DNA from: Acidimicrobiaceae bacterium
GTDB lineage: Bacteria; Actinomycetota; Acidimicrobiia; Acidimicrobiales; Ilumatobacteraceae
Length of the DNA stretch: 64,000 bases
Assembly: GCA_020637235.1 (NCBI GenBank)
Contig: JACJWG010000013.1
Span: 1-64,000 of the forward strand
Direction: 5' to 3'
In this document: positions 9,372 to 17,816 of the stretch, in pieces
Layout of the letters: each line of letters opens with the position of its first letter
Numbering within the stretch: the stretch's first letter is position 1
Made by a program: the position numbers and the translations under genes
Notes under the pieces: model-generated
What the model was told of the DNA's origin: nothing
The model's input: only the letters and a program-made list of their open reading frames with translations
The model's database searches: none

Positions 9372-9437
9372 GCAAAGCTCGGGACCGGCCGATCCGGTCG
9401 GCTCGCCGCCGTTCAGTGGTCGATCACCAGCAGCCGG

Positions 9438-10766
9438 TCAGCGACCGTCACCGAGTTCGAACAGCCCGGCTCCACTGCCGATCGTGCCCGCCTGGCGATA
9501 GACGTCGAGCTTGGAGCGGCTGTCGTCGATGTCGAGGTTGCGCATCGTGAGCTGGCCGATCCGGTCGAGCGGCCCGAACGCCTGGTCCTCGACGCGCTCC
9601 ATGCTCAACCGCTCGGGGGCGTAGGTGAGGTGGGGGCCGGTCGTGTCGAGGATCGAGTAGTCGTCGCCGCGGCGCAGGCGCAACGTCACCTCGCCGGTGA
9701 CCGCCGAACCGACCCAGCGCAGCAGCGGCTCGCGCAGCATCAGGCTCTGCGGGTCGAACCAGCGGCCCTCGTAGAGCAGGCGGCCGAGCCGGCGACCCAT
9801 CGTGCGGTAGTTCTCGATGGTGTTCTCGTTGTGGATGGCGGTGACGAGCCGCTCGTAGGCGATGTGCAACAGTGCGAGGCCGGGGCCCTCGTAGATGCCG
9901 CGGCTCTTGGCCTCGATGATCCGGTTCTCGATCTGGTCGCTCATGCCGAGGCCGTGACGGCCCCCGATGCGGTTCGCCTCGTCGACGAGCGCCACCTGGT
10001 CGGCGAACTCCTGACCGCCGATGGCCACCGGCCACCCCTCGTGGAAGCGGATGCTCACCGTCTCGGCCGCGATCTCGACGTCGTCGCGGTAGTGAGCGAC
10101 GCCCATGATCGGCTCCACGATGTCCATGCTCGTGCCGAGCTCCTCCAGCAGCTTGGCTTCGTGGGTGGCGCCCCAGATGTTGGCGTCGGTCGAGTACGCC
10201 TTCTCCTTGCTGGCGCGGTACGGGAGGTTCCGGGTGGTGAGGAACTCGCTCATCTCGGCGCGACCGCCGAGCTCGTCGACGAACTGCTGGTCGAGCCACG
10301 GCTTGTAGATGCGCAGTGCGGGGTTGACGAGCAGGCCGTAGCGGTAGAAGCGCTCGATGTCGTTGCCCTTGTAGGTGCTGCCGTCGCCCCAGATGTCGAC
10401 GCCGTCGTCCTTCATCGCCTGGACGAGCAAGGTGCCCGTGACGGCACGACCGAGCGGGGTGGTGTTGAAGTAGGTCTTGCCGGCGGTGGTGATGTGGAAC
10501 GCCCCGCACTGCAACGCCATCAGCCCCTGCAGCACCAGTTCGGCGCGGCAGTCGACGATGCGTGCTTCCTCGGCGCCGTACTCCTTGGCCCGGCCTGGCA
10601 CACCGGGCAGGTCGGGTTCGTCGTACTGGCCGAGGTCGGCGGTGTAGCAGTAGGGGATCGCCCCCTTCTCGCGCATCCACGCGACGGCGGCGGAGGTGTC
10701 GAGTCCTCCGCTGAACGCGATCCCGACTCGTTCTCCCACCGGCAGCGACATCAACACCTTCGACAT
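9438..10766 (-). CDS. argG: Argininosuccinate synthase, long (E. coli-like) type
   Basis: 442 residues. The enzyme joins citrulline and aspartate with ATP in arginine synthesis. The PP-loop SGGLDTS lies near residue 18. It shows the diagnostic blocks of the long ArgG form: CGAFHITTAGKTYFNTTPLG, WGDGSTYKGNDIERFYRYG, YSTDANIWGATHEA and ANRIGGRHGLGMSDQIENRI. These match the roughly 447-residue E. coli type rather than the roughly 400-residue form usual in actinobacteria. No other arg gene is nearby. Its start lies 11 bp beyond the stop of the Rieske gene, and a TAGCGT hexamer sits 8 nt upstream. Confidence 0.95.
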   Translation of the reverse strand: MSKVLMSLPVGERVGIAFSGGLDTSAAVAWMREKGAIPYCYTADLGQYDEPDLPGVPGRAKEYGAEEARIVDCRAELVLQGLMALQCGAFHITTAGKTYFNTTPLGRAVTGTLLVQAMKDDGVDIWGDGSTYKGNDIERFYRYGLLVNPALRIYKPWLDQQFVDELGGRAEMSEFLTTRNLPYRASKEKAYSTDANIWGATHEAKLLEELGTSMDIVEPIMGVAHYRDDVEIAAETVSIRFHEGWPVAIGGQEFADQVALVDEANRIGGRHGLGMSDQIENRIIEAKSRGIYEGPGLALLHIAYERLVTAIHNENTIENYRTMGRRLGRLLYEGRWFDPQSLMLREPLLRWVGSAVTGEVTLRLRRGDDYSILDTTGPHLTYAPERLSMERVEDQAFGPLDRIGQLTMRNLDIDDSRSKLDVYRQAGTIGSGAGLFELGDGR

Positions 10767-10774
10767 GGACGCCG

Positions 10775-10780
10775 ACGCTA
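10775..10780 (-). promoter_or_regulatory. TAnnnT -10 hexamer before argG
   Basis: Minus-strand TAGCGT ends 8 nt before the argG ATG (10766) and overlaps the stop codon of the upstream Rieske gene. argG may therefore have its own leaderless transcript as well as read-through. Confidence 0.45.
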
Positions 10781-12169
10781 CCGGCGGTGGTCCGGGTCCC
10801 TCGCGATCCACTGGTCGAGCACCGAGTGGAAGTGCCGCACCTTCGTCTCCTGGTACGTCGCCAGCGTGACGCCTTTGCGGAGCGAGGCCAGCCCTCGCTG
10901 CACCTGCCGGAGGTTGGACATGTCCTGCTCGAACACCTGGGCGAGCATGCCGAGTTCCGGCGCGTCGGTCCAGGGCTGATCGGCTTCGAGCCAGTGCACG
11001 GGTGCCGGCGCAGGTCGGGGCTGCGACGGGTCGTACGGGTCGAGGAACATGCACTCCATCACCGACGTGTCGTGGCGATCCTCGAACGGTCGGAATCGGT
11101 AGGTGATCCGGTTGTAGGCACCCCACGGATGCAGGTTGGGGAACAACGTGTAATAGAAGGAGTCGGCGAGTTCTGCGTCGCTCAGCCGTTCGGCCTCGTC
11201 GGCGCCGATCACTCGCGCGAGGCGGGCTCGGGCGCCGGCGGCCACCGCAGCACGTGCGGTCGTCCCGTCGGGAAGGGCCACGAGCGATGGTTCACCCGGG
11301 CGACGTCCGGTCATCGTGTCGAACACCAGCTGTTCGTCCGTCGCCCCGCGCAGCGACGGGCTCGGCGTGCCGTTCGGAGTGATCGCACGGCTCAGGTTGC
11401 CGCTCCAGTCGTACTGGCTGTTCGTGTCGCCGATGGCGGGCAGCAGTTGGGGGTGCGTCGACGCCACGTGAAAGGCTTCCATGAACGCCTCCTGGGTCAC
11501 CTTCCAGTTCGCCCGCACCACCCGGGCGACGTGGACGGCGGTGTACCGGCGCTCGAGCGGCCACGACGAGAACTGCTCGGGCAAGAGGCCGAGGAAGTCC
11601 TCGAGCGGTGCGGCAGCGGGGTCGGGGTTGACGAAGACGAAGCCACCCCAGGTTCCGACGCGCAGCGCTGGCAACGACCACTCGTCCGCCCGGACGTGCG
11701 TGAAGTCCCACTCGCTCGGTACCTGTTTCAGCGATCCGTCGAGGTGCCAGCAGAACCCGTGGAACGGACAGCGCAGGTCTGCGACACGGCCGTCGCGTTC
11801 GCGCAGCAGACGACCGCGGTGCAGGCACGCGTTGGGGAACGCGCTGATCCGGTCCGGCGCGGATCGCACCAGCAGGTACGACCGATCGCAGATGTCGTAC
11901 ACGTACGTGTCGCCCACCTCGGGCAGATGCTCCTCACGGCAGGCCATCTGCCAGACGCGATCCCACACCCGCTCCTTCTCGAGTTCGTGGAACGCGCGGT
12001 CCGTGTAGCGCTCGGCGGGGAGGTCGTGATCGCCGAGTGGCTCCCATTGCCGCCATCGCAGCGCCAGCGGCACGCACTCGGGACGAGTGTCGCGGTCGAG
12101 CAGCTCGTGATAGGACGGGCCGGGCGATCGTGTCGACGGCGAGCTGTCGTGCGGCGTGGTCGGATGCAT
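10778..12169 (-). CDS. Rieske-type aromatic ring-hydroxylating oxygenase, alpha subunit
   Basis: 463 residues. The Rieske [2Fe-2S] ligands are CLHRGR (about residue 130) and CPFHGF (about 150). The mononuclear iron site appears in EAFMEAFHVASTH (His-x4-His with an upstream acidic residue), and a SRPBCC-type catalytic domain follows. Such oxygenases hydroxylate aromatic or alkyl substrates; this one cannot be assigned a substrate. No ferredoxin, reductase or beta subunit is adjacent. A GAGGGGG ribosome-binding site precedes the ATG. It is placed directly upstream of argG on the same strand, with no obvious functional link. Confidence 0.85.
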   Translation of the reverse strand: MHPTTPHDSSPSTRSPGPSYHELLDRDTRPECVPLALRWRQWEPLGDHDLPAERYTDRAFHELEKERVWDRVWQMACREEHLPEVGDTYVYDICDRSYLLVRSAPDRISAFPNACLHRGRLLRERDGRVADLRCPFHGFCWHLDGSLKQVPSEWDFTHVRADEWSLPALRVGTWGGFVFVNPDPAAAPLEDFLGLLPEQFSSWPLERRYTAVHVARVVRANWKVTQEAFMEAFHVASTHPQLLPAIGDTNSQYDWSGNLSRAITPNGTPSPSLRGATDEQLVFDTMTGRRPGEPSLVALPDGTTARAAVAAGARARLARVIGADEAERLSDAELADSFYYTLFPNLHPWGAYNRITYRFRPFEDRHDTSVMECMFLDPYDPSQPRPAPAPVHWLEADQPWTDAPELGMLAQVFEQDMSNLRQVQRGLASLRKGVTLATYQETKVRHFHSVLDQWIARDPDHRR

Positions 12170-12266
12170 CGGCGGACCCCCTCGGGAGCGCCGTCCGTCG
12201 TCGGCATCCGGCCCCCGCCGGGCGCCCGGCGCGGCGCGATCGAGCCGAGCGTAGCGGCGCTGTCGA

Positions 12267-12755
12267 TCAGGCGCGGCGGTAGCGACCGGCGAACGACGCG
12301 ACGCTGATCGACGCGCCGGCGAGGGCCGCGGCCAGCTCCACCCAGCCGAGGCGCGAGAACCGACCGAGGTCGACCGCGGCCACCCCGGCCAGGACGGCAC
12401 TCACCCCGAGACCGACGAGGGGCACGAATCGCATGGGGCGGCTCGCGAGCACGATCATCAGCAGCGGACCGTAGAACGGCAGGAGCTGCACCAGGAACAG
12501 TCGGGGCTCGGCGGGTGGACCGAGCCACCACGTCGACAGGCCCAGCGTCCGCGAGCTGCGCCACACCGACGCGAGCACGAGCACGACGCCCACCCACACC
12601 ACGACGGTGGTGGTGCGCCAGGCGCCGGTGAGCTCACCGGGCCGCGGCGGCCGGGCCGATCCGGCCGGGTGAGGCGGCGCCTGGACGGCGGGGTCGAGTG
12701 CCTGCGGCGGGGCGAGACCGGGGCCGGTCGGCGGGGGCGGGGGCAGGCTGCTCAT
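12267..12755 (-). CDS. Small proline-rich membrane protein
   Basis: 162 residues. The first 45 are Pro/Ala-rich and probably cytoplasmic, followed by four hydrophobic segments (about 48-66, 80-100, 105-125 and 132-155) and a basic end. I do not recognise a family. It is divergent from the glycosyltransferase, and the short spacer between them holds promoter-like hexamers on both strands (TACGCT for this gene, about 11 nt before the ATG). Confidence 0.6.
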   Translation of the reverse strand: MSSLPPPPPTGPGLAPPQALDPAVQAPPHPAGSARPPRPGELTGAWRTTTVVVWVGVVLVLASVWRSSRTLGLSTWWLGPPAEPRLFLVQLLPFYGPLLMIVLASRPMRFVPLVGLGVSAVLAGVAAVDLGRFSRLGWVELAAALAGASISVASFAGRYRRA

Positions 12756-12790
12756 CGCGAGGTCGCAGCGTATCGCTGCAGCTCGATGGC

Positions 12791-12796
12791 TAGCCT
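12791..12796 (+). promoter_or_regulatory. TAnnnT -10 hexamer that decides the glycosyltransferase start
   Basis: TAGCCT lies 7 nt upstream of GTG 12804 and downstream of the alternative ATG 12786, so the GTG is the likelier start. Confidence 0.45.
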
Positions 12797-12803
12797 TCGG
12801 CGG

Positions 12804-13547
12804 GTGGAACCCCGGCGCGCCGAGACGCTCACCATCTTCTTCCCGATGTGGAACGAAGAGGCGTACATCGAGCGCACCGTGGGTGCCGGCAAGGAGGTCG
12901 CCGACGAACTGCTCGCCGCCGGCACCATCGCCGACTACGAGTTGATCATCGTCGACGACGCCTCCACCGACCTGACGCCGAAGATCGCCGACGAGATGGC
13001 GGCGGCCGACCCGCGGGTGCGCGTGGTGCACCACCCGGTGAACCGCAAGCTCGGCGGCTCGATCAAGACCGGGTTCGCCAGCGCCACCGGCGACCTCGTG
13101 CTCTACACCGATGCCGACCTCCCCTTCGACATGGCCGAGCTGCACAAAGCCATCCGGCTGCTGCGTTACTACGAGGCCGACATCGTCAGCGCCTACCGGT
13201 TCGACCGGGTGGGGGAAGGGCCGTCGCGTGCCATCTACACCTTCTTCTACAACGTGCTCATCCGGCGCCTGTTCGGGGTACGCATGCGCGACATCAACTT
13301 CGCGTTCAAGCTCTGCCGTCGCTCGGTGTTCGATCACGTCACGCTGCGCAGCGAGGGCTCGTTCATCGACGCCGAACTCATCATCCGCGCCCGCAAGCTG
13401 GGATTCCACGTCATCCAGTTCGGCGTCGACTACTTCCCCCGCACGAGGGGCGAGAGCACGCTGTCGTCGTTGACGGTGATCAAGCGGATCGTCGTCGAGA
13501 TGCTCACCTTGCGACGCGAGCTCCGAGGTCTCACCCCCATCCGCTGA
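12804..13547 (+). CDS. Family 2 glycosyltransferase (dolichyl/polyprenyl-phosphate sugar synthase-like)
   Basis: 247 residues from GTG 12804. The GT-A fold is shown by IFFPMWNEE at the N terminus, DYELIIVDDASTD, and the DxD motif in LYTDADLPFD. KLGGSIKTGFASATGD is the typical polyprenyl-phosphate mannosyl/glucosyltransferase segment. No C-terminal membrane domain is attached, so it is the soluble single-domain type. The likely role is moving a hexose from a nucleotide sugar to a lipid carrier for envelope glycans or protein mannosylation. An in-frame ATG exists at 12786, upstream of the promoter hexamer. Confidence 0.85.
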   Translation: MEPRRAETLTIFFPMWNEEAYIERTVGAGKEVADELLAAGTIADYELIIVDDASTDLTPKIADEMAAADPRVRVVHHPVNRKLGGSIKTGFASATGDLVLYTDADLPFDMAELHKAIRLLRYYEADIVSAYRFDRVGEGPSRAIYTFFYNVLIRRLFGVRMRDINFAFKLCRRSVFDHVTLRSEGSFIDAELIIRARKLGFHVIQFGVDYFPRTRGESTLSSLTVIKRIVVEMLTLRRELRGLTPIR

Positions 13548-13634
13548 TCGGACCCGCGGGCGCGCCGCCGGCGCGGGTTGGTATCGTGCCGGGACCGTTC
13601 GTCCACCCCTGCGCGCCGATCAGGACCCTACCAC

Positions 13635-15206
13635 GTGAGCACTCGCCGGCCCTCCGGTCCCGCCGGACCCCGACCCATGCGCCGCCATGGCGATGTGTCG
13701 CGCCCGGGGATCGGCGATCCCGGCCTGACCGACGATCGCACACCGGTCGATCGCACACCGGTCGATCGAACTCCGGTCGATCGAACTCCCGTCGATCGCA
13801 CACCACGGGCCCGACCACGGCCGGTTGCCGATCCGACCGCCGAGACCCGCCGGCTCCGGCGCGAGCCGGGCACACGCGCCCACGGCGATCCACGCGAGAC
13901 CACCCGCGAGACCTCCCGCGAGCACACCCGTCCGCTCGCCCGTCGGAACGGTGCCCCGGCAGGTCGCGTCGCCGCCCGACCGCTCGCCGCCCAGGACGTC
14001 GGCGAGACCAAGCGCTGGCTGCCGGCGCTGGCCGCCGGTGCCGTGCTCGTCGTGGTGGTCGCCGCCGGGATGTCCGGCCGCAGCGAGGGCGACTCGGGCG
14101 ACACTGCGCCCGCCACGACGGCCACGGACGGGGGCGTGCTGCCCGTGGCGACCGACGTCACGGTCGCCACCACCTCGGCGATCTCGGTCGACACGACCCT
14201 GACCGCGATCCCGAAGACCACGTTCGCCCAGCCGCTCGCGATGGGCGCTGCCGGCGAGGACGTCCGACAGCTGCAGACCCGCCTCACCGAGCTCGGGTTC
14301 GTGCCGGGCGAGATCGACGGTTACTTCGGCAGCCTCACGCAGCAAGCGGTGTGGGCGTACAAGAAGCTCGTCGGGAACCTGACCTGGCAGGAGTTCGACA
14401 ACAGCGACGACAAGACCGTCGTCACCAACGAACTCTGGCAGCAGATGCAGGACCCGATCTCGATCTCGCCACGACGCCCGCAGGGCGCCGGGTCCACGCA
14501 CGTCGAGGTGTACCTGCCACAGCAGGTGCTGGCGGTGTTCACCGACGACGCACCGGTGTTCGTGGCCCACATCTCCACCGGCGAGCTGCTGCCCGACGGT
14601 GTCACGCCCGCCACGTTCTGCGAGACCGTCACCATCGACGTCGATGCGAACGGCAACCCGCTGAGCGAGCCCGAGGAGAAGGCGATCTGCGCCGAATCGA
14701 AGACGCCCGGTGGCCTGTTCCGGTTCACCCGCCGCTACGAGGGCAAGCGCGTCGGCCCGCTCGGCGGCATGCTCAACCCGGTGTACTTCAACTACGGCAT
14801 CGCCGTGCACGGTGCCGAGAACGTGCCCACGCATCCCGCCTCGCACGGGTGTGTGCGCATCCACAACTCGCTGTCGCACGTGTTCCCGGGCCTCGTCGCC
14901 AAGGGCGACCGCATCCTGGTGTGGGGCCACGACGGCAAGGAGCCCGAGTACTACACCCGCAACGAGAGCCTGCCGTCGTTCAACCGCCCCGACCCGAACG
15001 CCACCACGACGACCTCCACGTCCACCACGACGACCACGGCGGCGCCGGCGACCACCGAACGGCAGGCGCCCACCACCACGAAGCCGGCGCCCACCACGAC
15101 GGCCAAGCCCGCGCCCACCACCACCGTGGCGCCCACCACCACGGTGGCGCCCACCACCACCGTGCCGCCGGTCGTCACCACCGTCGCAGCCGCGCCGTCG
15201 CCCTGA
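13635..15206 (+). CDS. Membrane-anchored L,D-transpeptidase with peptidoglycan-binding domain
   Basis: About 523 residues from GTG 13635. In order: a basic N-terminal cytoplasmic region of about 120 residues with five DRTP units, one membrane segment (about 130-150), a peptidoglycan-binding domain (GAAGEDVRQLQTRLTELGF), a YkuD catalytic domain with VHGAE and the SHGCVRIHNS Cys/His motif, and a C-terminal Thr/Ala/Pro-rich tail. It would form 3-3 cross-links or anchor proteins in the wall. The Cys nucleophile and HG..SHGC spacing look intact. A TATCGT at 13582-13587 could serve a short-leader promoter. The long cytoplasmic extension is unusual. Confidence 0.85.
   Translation: MSTRRPSGPAGPRPMRRHGDVSRPGIGDPGLTDDRTPVDRTPVDRTPVDRTPVDRTPRARPRPVADPTAETRRLRREPGTRAHGDPRETTRETSREHTRPLARRNGAPAGRVAARPLAAQDVGETKRWLPALAAGAVLVVVVAAGMSGRSEGDSGDTAPATTATDGGVLPVATDVTVATTSAISVDTTLTAIPKTTFAQPLAMGAAGEDVRQLQTRLTELGFVPGEIDGYFGSLTQQAVWAYKKLVGNLTWQEFDNSDDKTVVTNELWQQMQDPISISPRRPQGAGSTHVEVYLPQQVLAVFTDDAPVFVAHISTGELLPDGVTPATFCETVTIDVDANGNPLSEPEEKAICAESKTPGGLFRFTRRYEGKRVGPLGGMLNPVYFNYGIAVHGAENVPTHPASHGCVRIHNSLSHVFPGLVAKGDRILVWGHDGKEPEYYTRNESLPSFNRPDPNATTTTSTSTTTTTAAPATTERQAPTTTKPAPTTTAKPAPTTTVAPTTTVAPTTTVPPVVTTVAAAPSP
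13734..13808 (+). repeat. 15-bp tandem repeat coding DRTPV
   Basis: Five consecutive 15-bp units encode DRTPV in the cytoplasmic N terminus of the L,D-transpeptidase. Units differ only at CACACC/AACTCC and the final codon. Confidence 0.85.
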
Positions 15207-15254
15207 CCGTTCGGACGGCCGTCGCCCGGAGCGGGCGGCGCTCGATCAGCTCGA

Positions 15255-16184
15255 TCAGCTCGACGTGCGCGAGCGGATCAGCTCCGCGAGCTCGAGTGGA
15301 CGGTCGCCCTGCACGCTGTGCCCTGCCCCCTCGACCACGGCGAGCGCCATGGTGGGCTGCCGGCGCCGTGCCTCGGCGACGTCGTCGTCGTCGACCACCG
15401 GGGACACCCCACCGCGCACCAGCAGCAGCGGGCACGCCACGCGCTCGAAGTCGTCCCACAGCGGCGACAACGTGGGAGCCGTCTCGGTCGCGTCGGTGGC
15501 GGCTGCCGTGGTGCGACCGTGACCCCGCCGGTCGTAGCGCCACTGCCAGCTCCCGTCGTCGAGCTGCTTCGCGTTGTGGAGGATGCCGCGCCGGAGCGAG
15601 CTGAGCGTGCGCGTCGGGTTGTGCTCGATGGTGCGCTCGAGCAGCGACTCGAAGCTCGGGAACGTCTGCGGTCCGTTGACGAAGTCCAGCACCGCCTTCG
15701 CCTTCACGCCGTTGACCCCCGGCGTGATGTCGACCATCACCAACGAACGCACGAGGTGGGAGTGACGCACGGCGAGCTGCATCGAGGTGAGACCACCGAG
15801 CGACATGCCGACGACCAGTGACGCCCGCGGTGCGAGTGCGGACACCACCACGGCCACGTCGTCGGCGAGCCGTGACGGGGTGTAGTCGCCGTCGTCGCGC
15901 CAGTCGCTGTGCCCGTGACCGGGCAGGTCGACCGCGAGCGCTCGCCGGCCGAGCGCCATGATCGTCGTGTCCCAGGTGTGCGCGTTCTGCGACCCGCCGT
16001 GCACGAAGACGATCTCGACGTCGTCGACGGCGCCTTCGCCCCACACCAACGCGCTCACGCGGTGGCCGTCGGCCAGGGCGACCGATTCCCGGCGCACGAC
16101 CGGTGGAGCCTCGAAGGGCAGGCCGTACTCGTGGGCGTTCTCGTGGAACAGGCCGAACTCGTCGTAGTCGATGCGTTCCGACAT
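15255..16184 (-). CDS. Alpha/beta hydrolase
   Basis: 309 residues. Hydrolase signatures are the oxyanion turn VHGGSQNAHTW, LPGHGHSDW, the nucleophile elbow GMSLGG (Ser at about residue 130), the acid near SPVVDDDD, and the catalytic His in EGAGHSVQ. Substrate unknown; it could be an esterase, epoxide hydrolase or C-C hydrolase. It shares the GHGDSDW/GHSDW and GASMGGM/GMSLGGL pattern with the hydrolase at 35.8 kb, so the two may be distant paralogues. It is convergent with the transpeptidase. Confidence 0.8.
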   Translation of the reverse strand: MSERIDYDEFGLFHENAHEYGLPFEAPPVVRRESVALADGHRVSALVWGEGAVDDVEIVFVHGGSQNAHTWDTTIMALGRRALAVDLPGHGHSDWRDDGDYTPSRLADDVAVVVSALAPRASLVVGMSLGGLTSMQLAVRHSHLVRSLVMVDITPGVNGVKAKAVLDFVNGPQTFPSFESLLERTIEHNPTRTLSSLRRGILHNAKQLDDGSWQWRYDRRGHGRTTAAATDATETAPTLSPLWDDFERVACPLLLVRGGVSPVVDDDDVAEARRRQPTMALAVVEGAGHSVQGDRPLELAELIRSRTSS

Positions 16185-16228
16185 CTCGTCATCCTCGCAG
16201 CCGTGCCCGGCGTGCGGCGGAGCGGAGA

Positions 16229-17803
16229 TCAGATCGCTGCGTCGGGCACGCCCACGACGTCGATGTGGCAGCTGAGCACCTGAGCGAGCAAGCCGCTGCG
16301 CTCGTGGGCGGTGTACACCTCGAGACCCACGTCGACATCGGGCCGGTGCACGGCGTCGATCAGCAGCCGCTTCGCCTGGCGGTGCGCTCGTACGGCACGC
16401 ACCCGGCCGTCGTGGCTGCGGTCGAGCCCGATCGCCACGCGCAGGATGCCGGCGAGGACACGCACGACGTGCTTGGCCTCGGGGTCGAGCGCCTGGAACT
16501 CGGGATGCGACGGCTTCGGGGCGCTCTTGCGGTGGTAGCGCGCGATCAGCGCGATCAGTTCGATCTCGTGGTCCGTGAGACCCGCCAGTTCGCTGTGGCG
16601 GATGACGTAGTACGAGTGCAGGTGGTGCTTGCTGTGGGCGACGACGAGGCCGACGTTGGCCAGCATCGCTGCCGCTGCGAGGTGGCGGCGCGCTGCGGCG
16701 GGCAACCGGTGCATGCTCGCGGTCGCGTCGAAGAGCTGGAGCGCGAGGTCGGCGACGTGGGCACTGTGGGCGACGTCGTCGTCGCATCGTTCGGCGAGCG
16801 CCCGCACGCTCTGCTCGGCCACGTCGCGCAAGTGGTGCAGTTCACCGTGGTCGGCGTTCCTCGCGATCGTGTCGAGCAACACGCCTTCTCGCAGGGCGCC
16901 CTCGCTGAACGTGAACGTCGCGACGTCGAACGCCTCGGCCACGCATTGCAGCACCAGGGCACCGGCCACGACGATGTCTGCCCGGCCGGCCTCGAGGCCC
17001 GGCAACGTCGCGCGTGCGTCGGGCGTGCGCTTCGCGACCAGATCGTGCACCACCCGCTCGACATCGGCGCGTGAGAACTCGAACCGGTTCAGGGTCTGCG
17101 GCAAGGTCCGGAGCCGTGACGTCGCCACCATCGTCGCCACCGTCTCGGCGGTTCCCGACGACGCGATCGCGACCTCGAAACCGTGCTGGGCCACGTCACG
17201 CTCGAAACCGGCGAGGATCGATCGCACGTACGAGCGGCAGGCCGCCACGGCGCGCGGCGTGCACATGCCGCCGGGGAAGAACCGATCGGTGAGACGCACG
17301 GCGCCGAGCTTGAAGCTCCGTGCCGCGAGGGTGGCGCCACGTTCGCCGACGAGCACCTCGGTGGAGCCGCCGCCGATGTCGCACAGCAGCAGTCGCTGGT
17401 CGAACGCTGGCACCGACTGCAACACCCCGAGATGGATGAGCCGGGCCTCCTCGACGCCGGAGATCACCTCCACCTCGATGCCGGCCTCGCGCCGGGCTCG
17501 CACGATGAAGACCTCGGCGTTCTCCGCCTCGCGCACGGCGCTGGTGGCCACGGCGCGCACGGCGGCCCCGTGGCTGTCCGCGATCTGCTTCATGCGACGC
17601 AACGACTGCACGCCACGTTCGATCGCGTCGTCGGACAGCGTCTTCATGTCCCCGCCGCCGTGGCCGAGCCGGATCGTCTGCTTCTCGCGCGTGACGATCT
17701 CGTAACCCGCTTCGACGCCGGCGCCACGCCGCCGCGCGACCACGAGGTGGAAGCTGTTGGTGCCGAGGTCGAGCGCGGCGACGGCGCCGGGATCGGATGT
17801 CAC
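16229..17803 (-). CDS. Ppx/GppA family exopolyphosphatase/guanosine pentaphosphatase
   Basis: 524 residues from GTG 17803. ASKHA-fold phosphate loops ALDLGTNSFHLVVAR and CDIGGGSTEVLVGE mark the Ppx/GppA family. The C-terminal third contains an HD-like helical domain with HHLHSYYVIRHSELAGL and ARYHRKSAPK. It would hydrolyse polyphosphate or pppGpp, linking phosphate storage and stringent response. Starting at GTG 17803 leaves a 13-bp gap to the upstream metallopeptidase stop, whereas the longest frame (to 17866) would overlap it. The two are probably co-transcribed. Confidence 0.9.
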   Translation of the reverse strand: MTSDPGAVAALDLGTNSFHLVVARRRGAGVEAGYEIVTREKQTIRLGHGGGDMKTLSDDAIERGVQSLRRMKQIADSHGAAVRAVATSAVREAENAEVFIVRARREAGIEVEVISGVEEARLIHLGVLQSVPAFDQRLLLCDIGGGSTEVLVGERGATLAARSFKLGAVRLTDRFFPGGMCTPRAVAACRSYVRSILAGFERDVAQHGFEVAIASSGTAETVATMVATSRLRTLPQTLNRFEFSRADVERVVHDLVAKRTPDARATLPGLEAGRADIVVAGALVLQCVAEAFDVATFTFSEGALREGVLLDTIARNADHGELHHLRDVAEQSVRALAERCDDDVAHSAHVADLALQLFDATASMHRLPAAARRHLAAAAMLANVGLVVAHSKHHLHSYYVIRHSELAGLTDHEIELIALIARYHRKSAPKPSHPEFQALDPEAKHVVRVLAGILRVAIGLDRSHDGRVRAVRAHRQAKRLLIDAVHRPDVDVGLEVYTAHERSGLLAQVLSCHIDVVGVPDAAI

Positions 17804-17816
17804 GGCGGGGGAGGGA

